A stretch of 64,000 nucleotides of DNA from Methylocystis sp. MJC1 (GCF_026427715.1 NZ_CP107558.1:1959001-2023000); one strand, 5' to 3'. Positions 48,541-58,194 are shown, counted from the first letter of the stretch. Notes: generated from the sequence alone by a model not told the origin. Translations and numbers: made by a program.

Positions 48541-49095
48541 ATGTCCGATGCATCTAGCGCATCACGTTACAGCCCGCCCTCGCAGCTCTTCCATTGGCTC
48601 ACGGTTCTGTGCGTCGCGGGCGCTTGGATTCTCGGCGTCTTTGGCGACGACCTGCCCAAGGGCTCGATTCGCCATACGGGAGAGTTCATTCACGTGATCT
48701 TGGGCGAAATGGTTGTGCTGCTGCTCGTTTTGAGGGTCGTCTGGCGCTTCGTCGCCCCTGCGCCGCCGCTTGAGCCAACGCGCTTCGGCACGGCCGGCGA
48801 ATTGGCGACGAAGCTTGGCCATCTCGCGATCTACGGACTGCTTCTCGCGGTCCCCATCGTCGGCGTGTTGACGCTATTCCATGGCGGCGAGGCGCTGCCG
48901 CTCTTCGGCCTCTCGGAAATCCCTTCTCCCTGGATCAAAAACCGTGAGCTGAAGCACGACTACAAGGAAATACACGAGTTTCTGGCGCATACGCTGATCA
49001 TTCTGGCGGCGGTGCATGCAGCAGCAGCCATCGTGCATCACCATGTGCTGAAAGACCGGACCTTGAAGCGCATGTTGCCGGCGATTTTCGAATGA
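48541..49095 (+). CDS. cybB: Cytochrome b561
   Basis: The 184-residue protein has four hydrophobic helices and the His ligands expected for two b haems: SQLFHWLTVLCVAG (H18), GEFIHVILGEMVV, KLGHLAIYGLLL, and HEFLAHTLIILAAVHAAAAI. This is the bacterial CybB family, which passes electrons between membrane quinol and periplasmic or superoxide/protein acceptors. Its stop codon directly abuts a mosaic repeat. Confidence 0.93.
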   Translation: MSDASSASRYSPPSQLFHWLTVLCVAGAWILGVFGDDLPKGSIRHTGEFIHVILGEMVVLLLVLRVVWRFVAPAPPLEPTRFGTAGELATKLGHLAIYGLLLAVPIVGVLTLFHGGEALPLFGLSEIPSPWIKNRELKHDYKEIHEFLAHTLIILAAVHAAAAIVHHHVLKDRTLKRMLPAIFE

Positions 49096-49261
49096 CCATT
49101 TCCGGTTGAACAGAGCGACATTGGGGTTTGTCATTCCCGGCGGGCTTTGAAAAGCCCGACCGGGAATCCAGAGCCACAAAAGCGCTGGTTTTGCTCTGGA
49201 TGCCCGATCGCTCGCTTCGCGAGCGTCGGGAATGACACCGAACCGGATCAAACGGATCTCT
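49095..49261 (+). repeat. Copy 8 (full length) of the mosaic palindromic repeat
   Basis: Runs from CCATTTCCGGTTGAACAGAG to CAAACGGATCTC and lacks only the last few bases of the right end. The first hairpin is slightly enlarged (GGGCTTTGAAAAGCCC). It begins at the last base of the cytochrome b561 stop codon. Confidence 0.92.
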
Positions 49262-49270
49262 CGTTGGACT

Positions 49271-49591
49271 TTAGCGGCCGCCGCCGAATTTCAAAACGAC
49301 AATGCCCAGTCCAATCAACAGGATGCCCGCGATCTCCACCGAACCGAGGCTTTGGCGATAAACGACCCAGCCGGCCACGGAAACCAGCGCGAGACCGACG
49401 CCCGACCACACCGCATAGGCCACTCCGAGCGGGATGGCTTCCAGCGTCAACGACAGGAAATAAAAGGCCGTCACATAGCCGGCGACGACGGCGAGCGACG
49501 GCAGCGGATTACGGAAGCCCTGGGCGGCGGGCAGCGCCGTGGAGGCCGCGACCTCGGAGATGATCGCAATCGCAAGGTAGAACCAGTGCAT
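49271..49591 (-). CDS. Small multidrug resistance (EmrE-type) transporter
   Basis: The 106-residue protein has four helices and the SMR signature MHWFYLAIAIISEVAASTAL with the proton/substrate-coupling Glu13. Also AIPLGVAYAVWSGVGLALVS (helix 3) and a final VEIAGILLIGLGIVVLKF. It would export lipophilic cations by proton antiport as a dimer; related members export guanidinium. The start is 12 bases downstream of the hflX stop on the same strand, so it may be the last gene of an hfq-hflX transcript. Confidence 0.94.
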   Translation of the reverse strand: MHWFYLAIAIISEVAASTALPAAQGFRNPLPSLAVVAGYVTAFYFLSLTLEAIPLGVAYAVWSGVGLALVSVAGWVVYRQSLGSVEIAGILLIGLGIVVLKFGGGR

Positions 49592-49603
49592 GGTGTTAAG
49601 GTC

Positions 49604-50944
49604 TTATGTTCGCAAGGCCGATGAATAGCGCCGTTTTACCTCGTCCAACCGCTCCGGCGCAATCCGCACCGTAAGGCGGGAGACACCGTTCTCCTTGGTC
49701 TCGCGGGAGAGAACTTCGGCGTGGGCATGAAGCCAAGCGAGCCCCTGCCCGTCTTCCGGCCCGATCTCCAACGCCAGCGTCACGCGGCTCTCGGCAAGCA
49801 GGGACTCGATGCGCGCCAGGAGATCGTCGAGCCCCTCGCCCGTCAGCGCCGAAACAAGCGCGGGACGGCGGCGAGGGTCGAAACCGCGCGCGGCGAGGCG
49901 CAAGGCGTCGAGCCGGTCGGAGTCGAGCGAGTCGATCTTGTTCCACACCTCGATGATCCGCCCCTCGGCCTCGCCCTTGAGGCCAAGCTCCTCCAAGATC
50001 GCCTCGACGTCGCGGGCCTGTGCTTCCGAGTCCTCGTGCGAGACATCCCGAACGTGCAGGATCACGTCAGCGAGGGTCACTTCCTCCAGCGTGGCGCGAA
50101 AGGCCGAGACCAGCATGGTCGGCAAGTCCGAGATGAAACCGACCGTGTCGGAGAGCAGCACCCGCGCCCCATGTGGCAGACGAATTTGGCGCAGCGTGGG
50201 ATCGAGGGTCGCGAAAAGCATGTCCTGCGCGAGCACCTCGGCCTTGGTCAACCGATTGAATAGCGTAGACTTTCCGGCATTGGTATAGCCCACGAGCGCG
50301 ACGACGGGATACGGAATCTCCCGCCTTGTCTTGCGATGCAGTCCGCGGGTGCGCTTCACCTTGTCGAGGTCCTGCTCGATGCGGCGCATGCGCTCCTCGA
50401 TGAGACGGCGGTCGGTCTCGATCTGCGTCTCGCCAGGGCCGCCGAGGAAGCCGAAACCGCCGCGCTGACGCTCCAAATGGGTCCAGGACCGCACCAACCG
50501 GGATTTCTGATAAGCGAGGTGGGCAAGCTCGACCTGTAGCGCGCCCTCTTTGGTGCGGGCGCGTTGGCCGAAGATTTCCAGAATGAGGCCGGTTCGGTCG
50601 ATGACCTTGGCGTTCCAGGCTTTTTCGAGATTGCGCTGCTGCACGGGCGAGAGCTGGCAATCCATGCTCACGAGCCCCGCCTCTTGCGCCTTCACCGTCT
50701 CCGCGATTTCCTCGACCTTGCCCTTGCCGAGATAGGTCGCTGGGCGAACATCGTTCAACCCTACGGGAAGCTCGCCGACGATCTCGAGGTCTATCGCCTG
50801 GGCGAGACCGACCGCCTCGGCAAGCCGCGCCTGGGGATCGCGGGAAAGCGTGGTTGGGCCGCGCGAGAGATATGGCCCGACAACGATCGCGCGCGTTCGA
50901 TCCCCGCCGAGCGCGTGTCCTTCAACTGAATCTTCGCCGATCAA
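49604..50944 (-). CDS. hflX: Ribosome-associated GTPase HflX
   Basis: The 446-residue protein starts at a TTG five bases after hfq ends (AAGCGGA upstream). It has the HflX N-terminal domain ([40 protein letters not shown]), the glycine-rich linker [20 protein letters not shown], and a GTPase domain: [12 protein letters not shown] (G1), DTVGF (G3), NKID (G4). HflX rescues stalled or heat-damaged ribosomes by splitting the subunits. Pairing with hfq is conserved in proteobacteria. Confidence 0.97.
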   Translation of the reverse strand: MIGEDSVEGHALGGDRTRAIVVGPYLSRGPTTLSRDPQARLAEAVGLAQAIDLEIVGELPVGLNDVRPATYLGKGKVEEIAETVKAQEAGLVSMDCQLSPVQQRNLEKAWNAKVIDRTGLILEIFGQRARTKEGALQVELAHLAYQKSRLVRSWTHLERQRGGFGFLGGPGETQIETDRRLIEERMRRIEQDLDKVKRTRGLHRKTRREIPYPVVALVGYTNAGKSTLFNRLTKAEVLAQDMLFATLDPTLRQIRLPHGARVLLSDTVGFISDLPTMLVSAFRATLEEVTLADVILHVRDVSHEDSEAQARDVEAILEELGLKGEAEGRIIEVWNKIDSLDSDRLDALRLAARGFDPRRRPALVSALTGEGLDDLLARIESLLAESRVTLALEIGPEDGQGLAWLHAHAEVLSRETKENGVSRLTVRIAPERLDEVKRRYSSALRT

Positions 50945-50949
50945 TCCGC

Positions 50950-51210
50950 TTATCTTTGCTTCTCCACGCCCTCGTCGTCCGCCGGCTCGAACATCTGGAT
51001 CGGATGCCCGGGCATAATCGTCGATATGGCGTGCTTGTAGACAAGTTGCGAGTGCCCATCACGGCGGAGCAGCAGGCAAAAATTGTCGAACCAAGTGACA
51101 ATGCCCTGAAGCTTGACGCCATTGACGAGGTAGATGGTAAGCGGAACTTTGTTTTTTCGGACGAAATTCAGAAATGTATCTTGTAGATTTTGCGAACGCT
51201 CCGACGACAT
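50950..51210 (-). CDS. hfq: RNA chaperone Hfq
   Basis: The 86-residue protein has both Sm motifs: [20 protein letters not shown] with [20 protein letters not shown], and [11 protein letters not shown]. The proximal-face residues QxxxL and the KHAI motif are intact; the C-terminal tail is short, as in alphaproteobacteria. Hfq hexamers pair small RNAs with mRNAs and, in this group, also control nitrogen-fixation genes. It precedes hflX and follows ntrX after about 650 non-coding bases. Confidence 0.98.
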   Translation of the reverse strand: MSSERSQNLQDTFLNFVRKNKVPLTIYLVNGVKLQGIVTWFDNFCLLLRRDGHSQLVYKHAISTIMPGHPIQMFEPADDEGVEKQR

Positions 51211-51868
51211 CGGCTGTCCTGTTCTTTATCTTGATTGAGCCGAGCGGTATGACGCCGCCCCCCGCGGTTTATGATTTTTAGTTCGGTCGCCGCGCGGCCA
51301 TTAGAACCCCTCGAAAGTCGTAGCGCAAGGTGGAAGTCAAACCGACCGGAAGTTTGCCACTGCTATCAGCCACGCTCGTGTTTTGCCGCATGTAATAGAA
51401 TGACGCTCGACATATCCTCGAGCCGAAATCACAACTTATGCATGCGATATCTTGGCGCAGCTTCACGGGAACTCCTTAAGGGCGTCGTTCAGGCCCCCCT
51501 TACATCCGATCGCGCAGCCGGCGATCGAAGCGGCACCTGAGCTCTCTATCAAGCTGCGCGGCCATATAGCAAGCATGCTTTTGTGCGCTGCAAAAACACG
51601 CCCCGACTAAGCGGACTGAACCTCGGCCCGTTGTCGATGTCCGAACATTGGCTGGCCAATCCGAAGATAGAAAAAGGCGCCTCGGGGCCATGAGGCGCCT
51701 ATCTCCCCCTTGCTCGCCCTTCTGCCGATCGCCCACCCGCACACACGACGTCAGCCCTCTCAACGAAGCCGGCGAACGCGAAAGCCCGCCACTCCAACGC
51801 TACTTAAAGAAAAACACGAGATTTATTAATGTTAAACATGAACAACATGTTGTAATTAGTTGAAATAA
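51211..51868. other. Long non-coding stretch between ntrX and hfq
   Basis: 658 bases without a gene on either strand. It holds the ntrX-side terminator (51670-51705) and presumably the hfq promoter; the part next to ntrX (51790-51868) is AT-rich. In many relatives a gene (trkA or an aminotransferase) occupies this position, so this may be a site of gene loss. Confidence 0.5.
51668..51704 (-). terminator. Rho-independent terminator downstream of ntrX
   Basis: A 9-bp stem AGGCGCCTC (51675-51683) / GAGGCGCCT (51692-51700). Read on the minus strand it is followed by TTTTTCTAT, so it ends transcripts coming from ntrY-ntrX, about 170 bases after the ntrX stop. Confidence 0.85.
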
Positions 51869-53233
51869 CTATTCTATTGATAGAGACTTCAACTTCCTGT
51901 GGAGGGCAGACCTCTCCATTCCGATGAACTCCGCGGTCCGCGATATATTCCCGGAGAAGCGGTTCAACTGCGCCACCAGATACTCCCGTTCGAAGACTTC
52001 GCGCGCCTCGCGAAGCGGGAGGCTCATCAGTTTTTCGCCCCGCACGCCGGCCGGCGTGGCCGGCACCAACTCGCCGACATCGGCCGGCAGCATGTCCGCG
52101 GTGATCACGGCGCCGGGCTCGCCGGCGGTCAGGATCATCAGCCGTTCGACATTATTCTTCAATTGCCGGATGTTCCCCGGCCAGTCGTGCAACTGGAGAA
52201 CGGCAAGGGCGTCCTCGGCGATTTTGCGCCGCGGCATGCCCGCGGCGACCGAGAGGCTCTCCATGAAATAGTCGATGAGCGCGGGAATATCCTCCCGACG
52301 CTCGGCCAGCGACGGCACGCGGATCGGCACAACCGCAAGTCGATGGAAAAGATCCTCGCGCAGCGTCCCTTCCTCGATCGCCAAGGCGAGGTCACGCGCC
52401 GAAGAGGAGATGACGCGGACGTCCACCTGGACCTTGGTCGTCCCACCGACGCGCTGGAAGGTCTGGTCGACGAGCACCCGCAGGATCTTGGCCTGAGTGT
52501 CCTTGGGCATGTCGGCGATCTCGTCGAGGAAGAGCGTGCCGCCATGGGCCTCCTCCAGCGCGCCGATCTTGCGCTCGCCGTCTGGCCCCTCGCGGCCGAA
52601 AAGCTCGATCTCCATATTCTCCGGCGTGATGGTCGCTGAGCTGATGACCACGAAAGGCCCATCCGTGCGCTGCGACGCCTCATGGATGCAGCGGGCGGCG
52701 AGCTCCTTGCCCGTGCCCGGCGCGCCCATGATCAGGACGCGAGAATTCACAGGCGCGACACGTGCGATGAGCTGCTGAAGCTGATGCGCCGCCGGCGAGG
52801 CGCCAACGATCCGGTCGAAGGCCCCTGCCCTCTGGCGTAGCGCCGAGATTTCGCGCCTGAGCTGGTAGGCCTCCAGCGCGCGCTCGGCGACCAGAACCAG
52901 ACGATCAGCCTTGAAGGGCTTCTCGATAAAGTCATAGGCGCCGATCTTGATGGCGCTGACGGCCGTCTCGATATTGCCGTGGCCGGAAATCATGACCACC
53001 GGCAGCCCCTTGTGCTGCTTCTGGATCTGCTCCAGCACCTGCAGCCCGTCGAGCCGCGAGCCTTGCAGCCAGATATCCAGGAAGACAAGATGCGGCCGGC
53101 GCGCGGCGATCGCCGCAAGCGCCTCGTCGGCGTCCTTGGCCGTGCGCGTGCCATGGCCCTCGTCGCTCAGAATGCCCGCGACGAGCTCGCGGATGTCTTC
53201 CTCATCATCGACAATCAGAATGTCGCTTGCCAT
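51869..53233 (-). CDS. ntrX: Nitrogen-related response regulator NtrX
   Basis: ATG 53233 (MASDILIVDDEEDIRELVAG) overlaps the ntrY stop (TAATG); a longer frame into ntrY is a shadow. Of 454 residues, 1-120 are a receiver domain with phospho-acceptor Asp53 (LVFLDIWLQ). Next is an AAA+ domain (Walker A GAPGTGKE 170-177, Walker [14 protein letters not shown]), and last a Fis-type HTH (NISRTAEFIGMERSALHRKL). The loop that contacts sigma-54 (GAFTGA in NtrC) is replaced here by LFGREGPDGERKIG, as in other NtrX proteins, so it probably acts with sigma-70 polymerase. Partner of NtrY in nitrogen/redox signalling. Confidence 0.96.
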   Translation of the reverse strand: MASDILIVDDEEDIRELVAGILSDEGHGTRTAKDADEALAAIAARRPHLVFLDIWLQGSRLDGLQVLEQIQKQHKGLPVVMISGHGNIETAVSAIKIGAYDFIEKPFKADRLVLVAERALEAYQLRREISALRQRAGAFDRIVGASPAAHQLQQLIARVAPVNSRVLIMGAPGTGKELAARCIHEASQRTDGPFVVISSATITPENMEIELFGREGPDGERKIGALEEAHGGTLFLDEIADMPKDTQAKILRVLVDQTFQRVGGTTKVQVDVRVISSSARDLALAIEEGTLREDLFHRLAVVPIRVPSLAERREDIPALIDYFMESLSVAAGMPRRKIAEDALAVLQLHDWPGNIRQLKNNVERLMILTAGEPGAVITADMLPADVGELVPATPAGVRGEKLMSLPLREAREVFEREYLVAQLNRFSGNISRTAEFIGMERSALHRKLKSLSIE

Positions 53234-55488
53234 TAGGCCCCGCTCGTTTCGGAGGAATGCGCCGTCTCCGGCTGGTTCGTATCTTTGTCGCCGTCCGCAA
53301 GCGGCAGGACAAGCCGCACGCAGGCCCCGCGCCCAACCGGAGCGTCGAGGAGCTCTAGTCGGCCGCCGTGATCTTCTATGATTTTGGCGACAATGGGCAG
53401 ACCGAGCCCCGTGCCGTCCGCCCGCGTGGTCATGTAAGGCTCCAACAGCCGCTGCCGGTTGATCGCCGGGAAGCCCTTTCCATTGTCGATGACGTCGATT
53501 TCCGCCATGCGCTCGCGCACAGACAGGCGGATTTCCACCCTGCCCTTCTCGGCCGCGTCCTGCGGCGCGCGGGCACCGATCCCCTCTATGGCGTTCTTCA
53601 CGATATTCGTCAGCGCCTGCGAGAGAAGCCGGCGGTCGAACTGCGCATAGACCGGCGTCGTCAACTGGGTTTCCACAATATCGACGTCGGCGTTGCCGAC
53701 CCGCATCAGGAAGGCGACCTGCCGGGCGCATTCGCTGAGATCGTCGCGCGCCGGCCGAGCCTTGGGCATGCGGGCGAAGGAGGAGAACTCGTCCACCATG
53801 CGCTTGATGTCGTCTACCTGCCGCACAATCGTGTCGATACATTGGTCGAAGACGTCGCGGTCGACCTGAATCAGCTTGCCATATTTGCGCTTGAGGCGCT
53901 CGGCCGAGAGCTGGATCGGCGTCAGGGGATTTTTGATCTCATGGGCGATGCGGCGCGCGACATCGGCCCAGGCCGAGGTGCGCTGGGCGGTGACGAGGTC
54001 GGTTATATCGTCAAGTGTGACGACGAAGCTCGGCGCGCCTTCCTGGGCGCGGCGCGCCGAGGTCACGCGAATGTTGAGGGTCCGCTCGGCCGTCCCGCGC
54101 TTCATCGTGACCTGGCTCTGCACCGCGCGCGGGAAAAGCTCGAGAGCGTCGCTCAACAGCGGCGCGATCTCGGGCATGACGTCAGCGATATTGGCCCCGA
54201 CCGTGGCCTGGCCCTTCGCATCGTTGAGCGACAATTCTTCGGCCGATCGGTTGAGGATCGTTACAATTCCGTCTGCGTCGACGCCCATGACGGCCGCCGG
54301 CACGCCGGCGAGCACAGCCTCGGTGAATTCGCGCCGCTCGTCGTTGATCCGGTTTGCCTCGAGTAGCCGGCTCTGCTGGAGGTTCAGCTCCGTTGTCATA
54401 TTGTTGAAGACATCGCCGAGGCGCGCAAGCTCGCCATGAGCGCGATCGACCTGCACCTGCACCTGGAGATTTCCGCTCGAAACCTGGTCGGTCGCGGCGA
54501 TAAGCGTGCGGATCGGGCTCACCAGCCGGTCGGCGAAATTGAGGCCGAACCATACCGACGACAACAGCATGATCATGGTCAGCAGCGCGTACATGAGCAC
54601 GAAGGCGCGCTGCACGGCCACGCGGTAGGCGTCGAAGGCGTCGTAATTGCTGATCAGCTTCTCAGCCTGCTTCGGGAAGTCGATGGCGAAGGGATCAATC
54701 GGGCGGGTGACGTAAAGAAAAGTGTTCTCGAAGGCGTGCAGCGCCCTGAGCGCGACGAAGCTCTTTCCGTCGTCGATCATCAGGCACAGCGGCTCGCCCT
54801 TTCGCGCATTTTCGAATTCCGATTGCGGGGGCGCGATGACGATCGCCGAGGCGTTTTGACTCACATCCACCCGGTCGATGACCTGCCCGTTGGAAGACAC
54901 CAGGGCCGCGACGGAGAAACCGAGGAATTTGGCGCGGGAGTCGAAAATCTGGTGGAAATAATTGCGGTCGGTGATGAAGAGCACGCGCGCCCGGTCGAGG
55001 TCGGAGGCGGTCAGCTGCGCCTCCTGAAGCAGCGCCTGGCATTGGCTCGATTGAAAGGCTTCGGCCGCCTGGGCGGTATTGTGCACAAAGACCTTCACGC
55101 CATTCATGAAGGCGGGGTTCAGCGCCCGCTCCAGCGTCAGCGACCCTGCGACAGCGAGTAGAACCGCCGGAATGAGCGCGATAACCGAGAAGAAGCCGAC
55201 GATGCGGACATGCAGTCGCGCCGCCGCCTCGCCGCGCCGCCAGACGCGATAAAGCCGCATCGCCTTGGCGACCACCATGACCAGGAGGACGCCCACGAAG
55301 AAAAGATTGGCGAGAAAAAGCGGGACGAGTCGGTTATCGGTCGGCGAGAGAACGCCGAACTCGGCCGTGACAAGAAAGGTCGCCAGCGCGCAGCCCGCGG
55401 CCCCGACGGCGACGGCTGGCCCGAACCAGGCCCGAACGCCGGCGCTTTTGCCGCTGTCGGAGAGTGCTTGCTCGCCTGTTTGGATCAT
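53233..55488 (-). CDS. ntrY: Nitrogen-related sensor histidine kinase NtrY
   Basis: The 751-residue membrane kinase has three N-terminal hydrophobic segments (about 25-45, 55-75, 95-120) and a periplasmic region of about 170 residues. A further helix near 300 leads to a HAMP domain (NFADRLVSPIRTLIAATDQV), a PAS domain (GVPAAVMGVDADGIVTILNR), HisKA with the phospho-His in [20 protein letters not shown], and HATPase (NIVKNAIEGIG, DNGKGFPAINRQ, GTGLGLPIVAKIIEDHGG). It phosphorylates NtrX, whose gene overlaps its stop. No ribosome site is obvious before ATG 55488. Confidence 0.96.
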   Translation of the reverse strand: MIQTGEQALSDSGKSAGVRAWFGPAVAVGAAGCALATFLVTAEFGVLSPTDNRLVPLFLANLFFVGVLLVMVVAKAMRLYRVWRRGEAAARLHVRIVGFFSVIALIPAVLLAVAGSLTLERALNPAFMNGVKVFVHNTAQAAEAFQSSQCQALLQEAQLTASDLDRARVLFITDRNYFHQIFDSRAKFLGFSVAALVSSNGQVIDRVDVSQNASAIVIAPPQSEFENARKGEPLCLMIDDGKSFVALRALHAFENTFLYVTRPIDPFAIDFPKQAEKLISNYDAFDAYRVAVQRAFVLMYALLTMIMLLSSVWFGLNFADRLVSPIRTLIAATDQVSSGNLQVQVQVDRAHGELARLGDVFNNMTTELNLQQSRLLEANRINDERREFTEAVLAGVPAAVMGVDADGIVTILNRSAEELSLNDAKGQATVGANIADVMPEIAPLLSDALELFPRAVQSQVTMKRGTAERTLNIRVTSARRAQEGAPSFVVTLDDITDLVTAQRTSAWADVARRIAHEIKNPLTPIQLSAERLKRKYGKLIQVDRDVFDQCIDTIVRQVDDIKRMVDEFSSFARMPKARPARDDLSECARQVAFLMRVGNADVDIVETQLTTPVYAQFDRRLLSQALTNIVKNAIEGIGARAPQDAAEKGRVEIRLSVRERMAEIDVIDNGKGFPAINRQRLLEPYMTTRADGTGLGLPIVAKIIEDHGGRLELLDAPVGRGACVRLVLPLADGDKDTNQPETAHSSETSGA

Positions 55489-55640
55489 GGGGCGGTTATA
55501 GGCCGGGGGCGAGACTGTCGCAAATGCGTAACGCTTTGGGCGGGGGCGTGCCGGGGACGCCCGTATGGGCGCGCCGTCGGCGCAAAAGTCTCGAGTTTTG
55601 ATTGTTGCGCCGATTGGCGAGCGCCTCCTATCCTCACTTG

Positions 55641-56159
55641 ATGCAACTTGGCGCGACTCTCATTGTTTTTTCGGGCCTGCCGGGCACGGGCAAGTCGTAG
55701 CTTGCCCGTGAAATCGCCCTGCGGCTTGGTGCGCTTTGGTTGCGGATCGACTCGATTGAAACGGCGATAAAGGCATCAGGCGTCGTCCCAGGCTCTATCG
55801 AGGACGCCGGTTATCGTGCGGCTTACGCCATAGCTGAGGACAATCTCCGGCTGGGGCGGCTCGTCGTCGGCGATTGCGTGAACCCGTTGATGCTGACGCG
55901 CGAGGCGTGGCGCAATGTGGGGCTTCGGGCAGGCGCGCGCGTGTTTGAGATCGAGACGATTTGCTCGGATTTTGATGAGCACCGTCGGCGCGTCGAAACG
56001 CGTGTCAGCGAAATCCCCGGTCATGTTCCGCCAACATGGGCCGAGGTCGCCGACCTAGATTATCGCCCTTGGGACCGCGCCCATCTGGTGATCGATACCG
56101 CCGGCCAACACCTGACGCCTTGCGTTGACCAAGTGCTTTTTACCCTACAGCAAGTGTAG
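55641..56159 (+). pseudogene. P-loop kinase-like pseudogene with a stop codon in the Walker A motif
   Basis: From ATG 55641 the frame reads MQLGATLIVFSGLPGTGKS, then TAG (55698-55700), then LAREIALRLGALWLRID and on to a normal end at 56159. The stop falls at codon 20, directly after the P-loop GLPGTGKS; relatives usually have Ser or Thr there (TCG to TAG is one base change). Downstream, ALWLRIDSIETAIKASG, AYAIAEDNLRLGRLVVGDCV and DLDYRPWDRAHLVIDTAG match small AAA_33/adenylylsulfate-kinase-like proteins. Without readthrough no ATP-binding protein is made. About 172 codons; otherwise undamaged, so the event is recent or a sequencing error. Confidence 0.85.
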
Positions 56160-56308
56160 GTCGCCGTTGCTTTTGATCTTCGCACGCATGCGGGAGCTAC
56201 TTCCTAAGCGTTGCAACCGCCTACAACAAAACGCAGAGTAAGATTTCAGAATACGGAGCTTTCAGATCCGACGTAGTAAGACAACGGCTCAAAAATCGAG
56301 ATGATAAG

Positions 56309-56794
56309 ATGATAGTTCGTTGCGAAGAACCTGCTGACGTTTCTGCAATTCGAAAGATTGTGGAATCTGCTTTTCCCACGCCCGCCGAAGCACGGTTGGT
56401 CGAGCAGCTCCGGTCGGATGGCGATGCCGTTATCTCAATGGTCGCTGTCGAGTCCGGGATCGTCGTAGGACACGTCATGTTGTCAAAAATGGACGCCCCG
56501 TTCCGTGCGCTAGGTCTTGGGCCAGTTGCCGTCGCCCCCGATCGACAGCGTAAAGGGACTGGCGGTTCGTTAGTCCGTTCAGCCTTGAAGGAGGCTGAAA
56601 AGGAAGGATGGCAGGGTATTTTCGTGCTTGGCGATCCAGAGCTGTATCAAAAGTTTGGCTTTGACGCCGCCCTCGCAAGTGGCTTCACCTCTCCCTATGC
56701 GGGGCCGCACCTCATGGCTCTGTCATTCAATAGGCCCTTGCCCGTTGCGACTGGCATAATCGATTACGCGCCGGCCTTTGCGGCGCTTGGTTAA
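56309..56794 (+). CDS. GNAT-family N-acetyltransferase (YhbS-like)
   Basis: The 161-residue protein starts MIVRCEEPADVSAIRKIVES and has the acetyl-CoA-binding region LGLGPVAVAPDRQRKGTGGS followed by LVRSALKEAEKEGWQGIFVL and the GNAT ending LYQKFGFDAA. The R/QxxGxG/A loop reads RQRKGTGG, with Thr-Gly for the usual Ile-Gly. YhbS-like acetyltransferases have unknown substrates. Its base composition is lower in GC than the ntr genes around it, in line with later arrival of this segment. Confidence 0.9.
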   Translation: MIVRCEEPADVSAIRKIVESAFPTPAEARLVEQLRSDGDAVISMVAVESGIVVGHVMLSKMDAPFRALGLGPVAVAPDRQRKGTGGSLVRSALKEAEKEGWQGIFVLGDPELYQKFGFDAALASGFTSPYAGPHLMALSFNRPLPVATGIIDYAPAFAALG

Positions 56795-56921
56795 ACAAAG
56801 TCGTATGTCGCATCACCGCCATTATCGAACGATTCCGCAAGGCCCGTTTTGGCGCGAAGCAGCCAGGCTCGATGGTCCGCTCGTTCACCCATAGCGGACC
56901 CGAACCTGTGCAGCCTCCATT

Positions 56922-58142
56922 CTAAAGTGTGTGCGCCACACCGTCAGCCGTCTCGACCCTGATGTCGGCGTAACGGCACGCGCCCCGGCGGCGCTGGAAC
57001 GGCGTGATCGCCAACAGCCATATATGGCTGATCGCTTTCGCTGGCCCGCCGATATGGGCGGCGTAGTCAGACGCGACGTCCCGCTCCCTCTCGCGCCACG
57101 ATCCGAGGCCGGTGGCGCCGGAGTCGACGATCATATGAGTTTCGACCGCATTCCAGCCGGGAAGCGGGCAACGGAAGACCTTGCCGGTCGGCAGCGCGGC
57201 GCTCCAGATATAGGTGAGGTCCTGCCCGTCCTCGAATTTCACGCCAATGGAGAGATAGTCATGAACAGGAGCCTGATCCTCCGGGACGGCGGACGGCAGT
57301 TGGTCGATCTTCCAGCGCCAGCCGAGCTTTGGACGCGATGCGAGAGGAAGCGACAGCGGCCGCTCGATAATCGACGCGCCTCCCGCGCTCTCACAGACGA
57401 TCTCGCCATTCGCGTCCCGAATGAAGCTCTCCTCGCCGCCGCCGAACAAGAAGAGGTCGGACCAGCCTTCCGGCAGCCTGCGGTTGCGCCGCAGGCGCGC
57501 CAGCTCTACCGCCAGGAGACCGTCGACGTCGCCATGGGCCGCGAGGCTCGCAAGACCCGTGGCGGCCTCTCCGCGCCACAGCAGCGCGACGCCGGTGATT
57601 GTCACGTCGTCCCTGGCGTAGACGTCTTCTGGAATGGTCAGGCGGCCGTCCTCGTCGGCGCCCAGCGTAGCCAGTCGGGCCACCTCGATGGGGCCGTCGT
57701 GCAAAGCGGTCATGGCGCCCGTGTCGACGCCCGGGCTGTAGATCGGTCGTTTGCCGCGTGTGCGGGCGTGGAATCCGAGGCCGGGACGAAACCAGAGGTC
57801 GTGTTGTCGGGAGAGCCACCAGCGCCCGGTGACAAGAAAGGTGATTTGCTGGCCTTTGACAGCCTCGAGGCCAAGATCGATCCAAGGCAGATCGGGGCCA
57901 TTGATTTGGAACAGTCGATAGCCCGCGAGCTCGGGCGAATGCGCCCGGGCGATCAGGTCTTCGACGCCCTTTTTGAAATCCGCCGGAGCCGGGTCGCTCT
58001 GCTCAGCGGCGAAGATGGCGTTCGAGGCGGCCGTGACGGGCAAGGCCACGCCGAGCGCCGTGGCGCGCCGCAATATGTCGCGCCGTGAAAAAGCGCCGCG
58101 CGCGTTCGCGGCATAAGAAAGATTGAGACAATAAAGGCACAT
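56922..58142 (-). CDS. Tat-exported DUF3047 protein
   Basis: The 406-residue protein starts MCLYCLNLSYAANARGAFSR and carries a twin-arginine motif FSRRDILRRATALGVALPVT, so the signal region is long (to about residue 47); an ATG nearer the RR motif is absent. The middle part (PELAGYRLFQINGPDLPWID, FLVTGRWWLSRQ) is unassigned and LecA/PA-I-like in flavour, which I cannot confirm. From about 260 the sequence fits DUF3047: GWRWKIDQLPSAVPEDQAP, HDYLSIGVKFEDGQDLTYIW, GLGSWRERERDVASDYAAHI. Function unknown; expected in the periplasm. Divergent from the truncated regulator gene. Confidence 0.8.
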   Translation of the reverse strand: MCLYCLNLSYAANARGAFSRRDILRRATALGVALPVTAASNAIFAAEQSDPAPADFKKGVEDLIARAHSPELAGYRLFQINGPDLPWIDLGLEAVKGQQITFLVTGRWWLSRQHDLWFRPGLGFHARTRGKRPIYSPGVDTGAMTALHDGPIEVARLATLGADEDGRLTIPEDVYARDDVTITGVALLWRGEAATGLASLAAHGDVDGLLAVELARLRRNRRLPEGWSDLFLFGGGEESFIRDANGEIVCESAGGASIIERPLSLPLASRPKLGWRWKIDQLPSAVPEDQAPVHDYLSIGVKFEDGQDLTYIWSAALPTGKVFRCPLPGWNAVETHMIVDSGATGLGSWRERERDVASDYAAHIGGPAKAISHIWLLAITPFQRRRGACRYADIRVETADGVAHTL

Positions 58143-58155
58143 ACGCTTCCTCCTT

Positions 58156-58194
58156 GATCACGCGCAAGCGCTCTGCGGTCAGGCGTTCGTGATC
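58156..58194. promoter_or_regulatory. Inverted repeat GATCACG-N25-CGTGATC in a divergent promoter region
   Basis: Perfect seven-base arms at 58156-58162 and 58188-58194 lie between the DUF3047 gene (minus) and the AraC-type gene (plus). Arm centres are 32 bases apart, about three helical turns. This is a candidate operator for the once-intact regulator. Confidence 0.35.
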
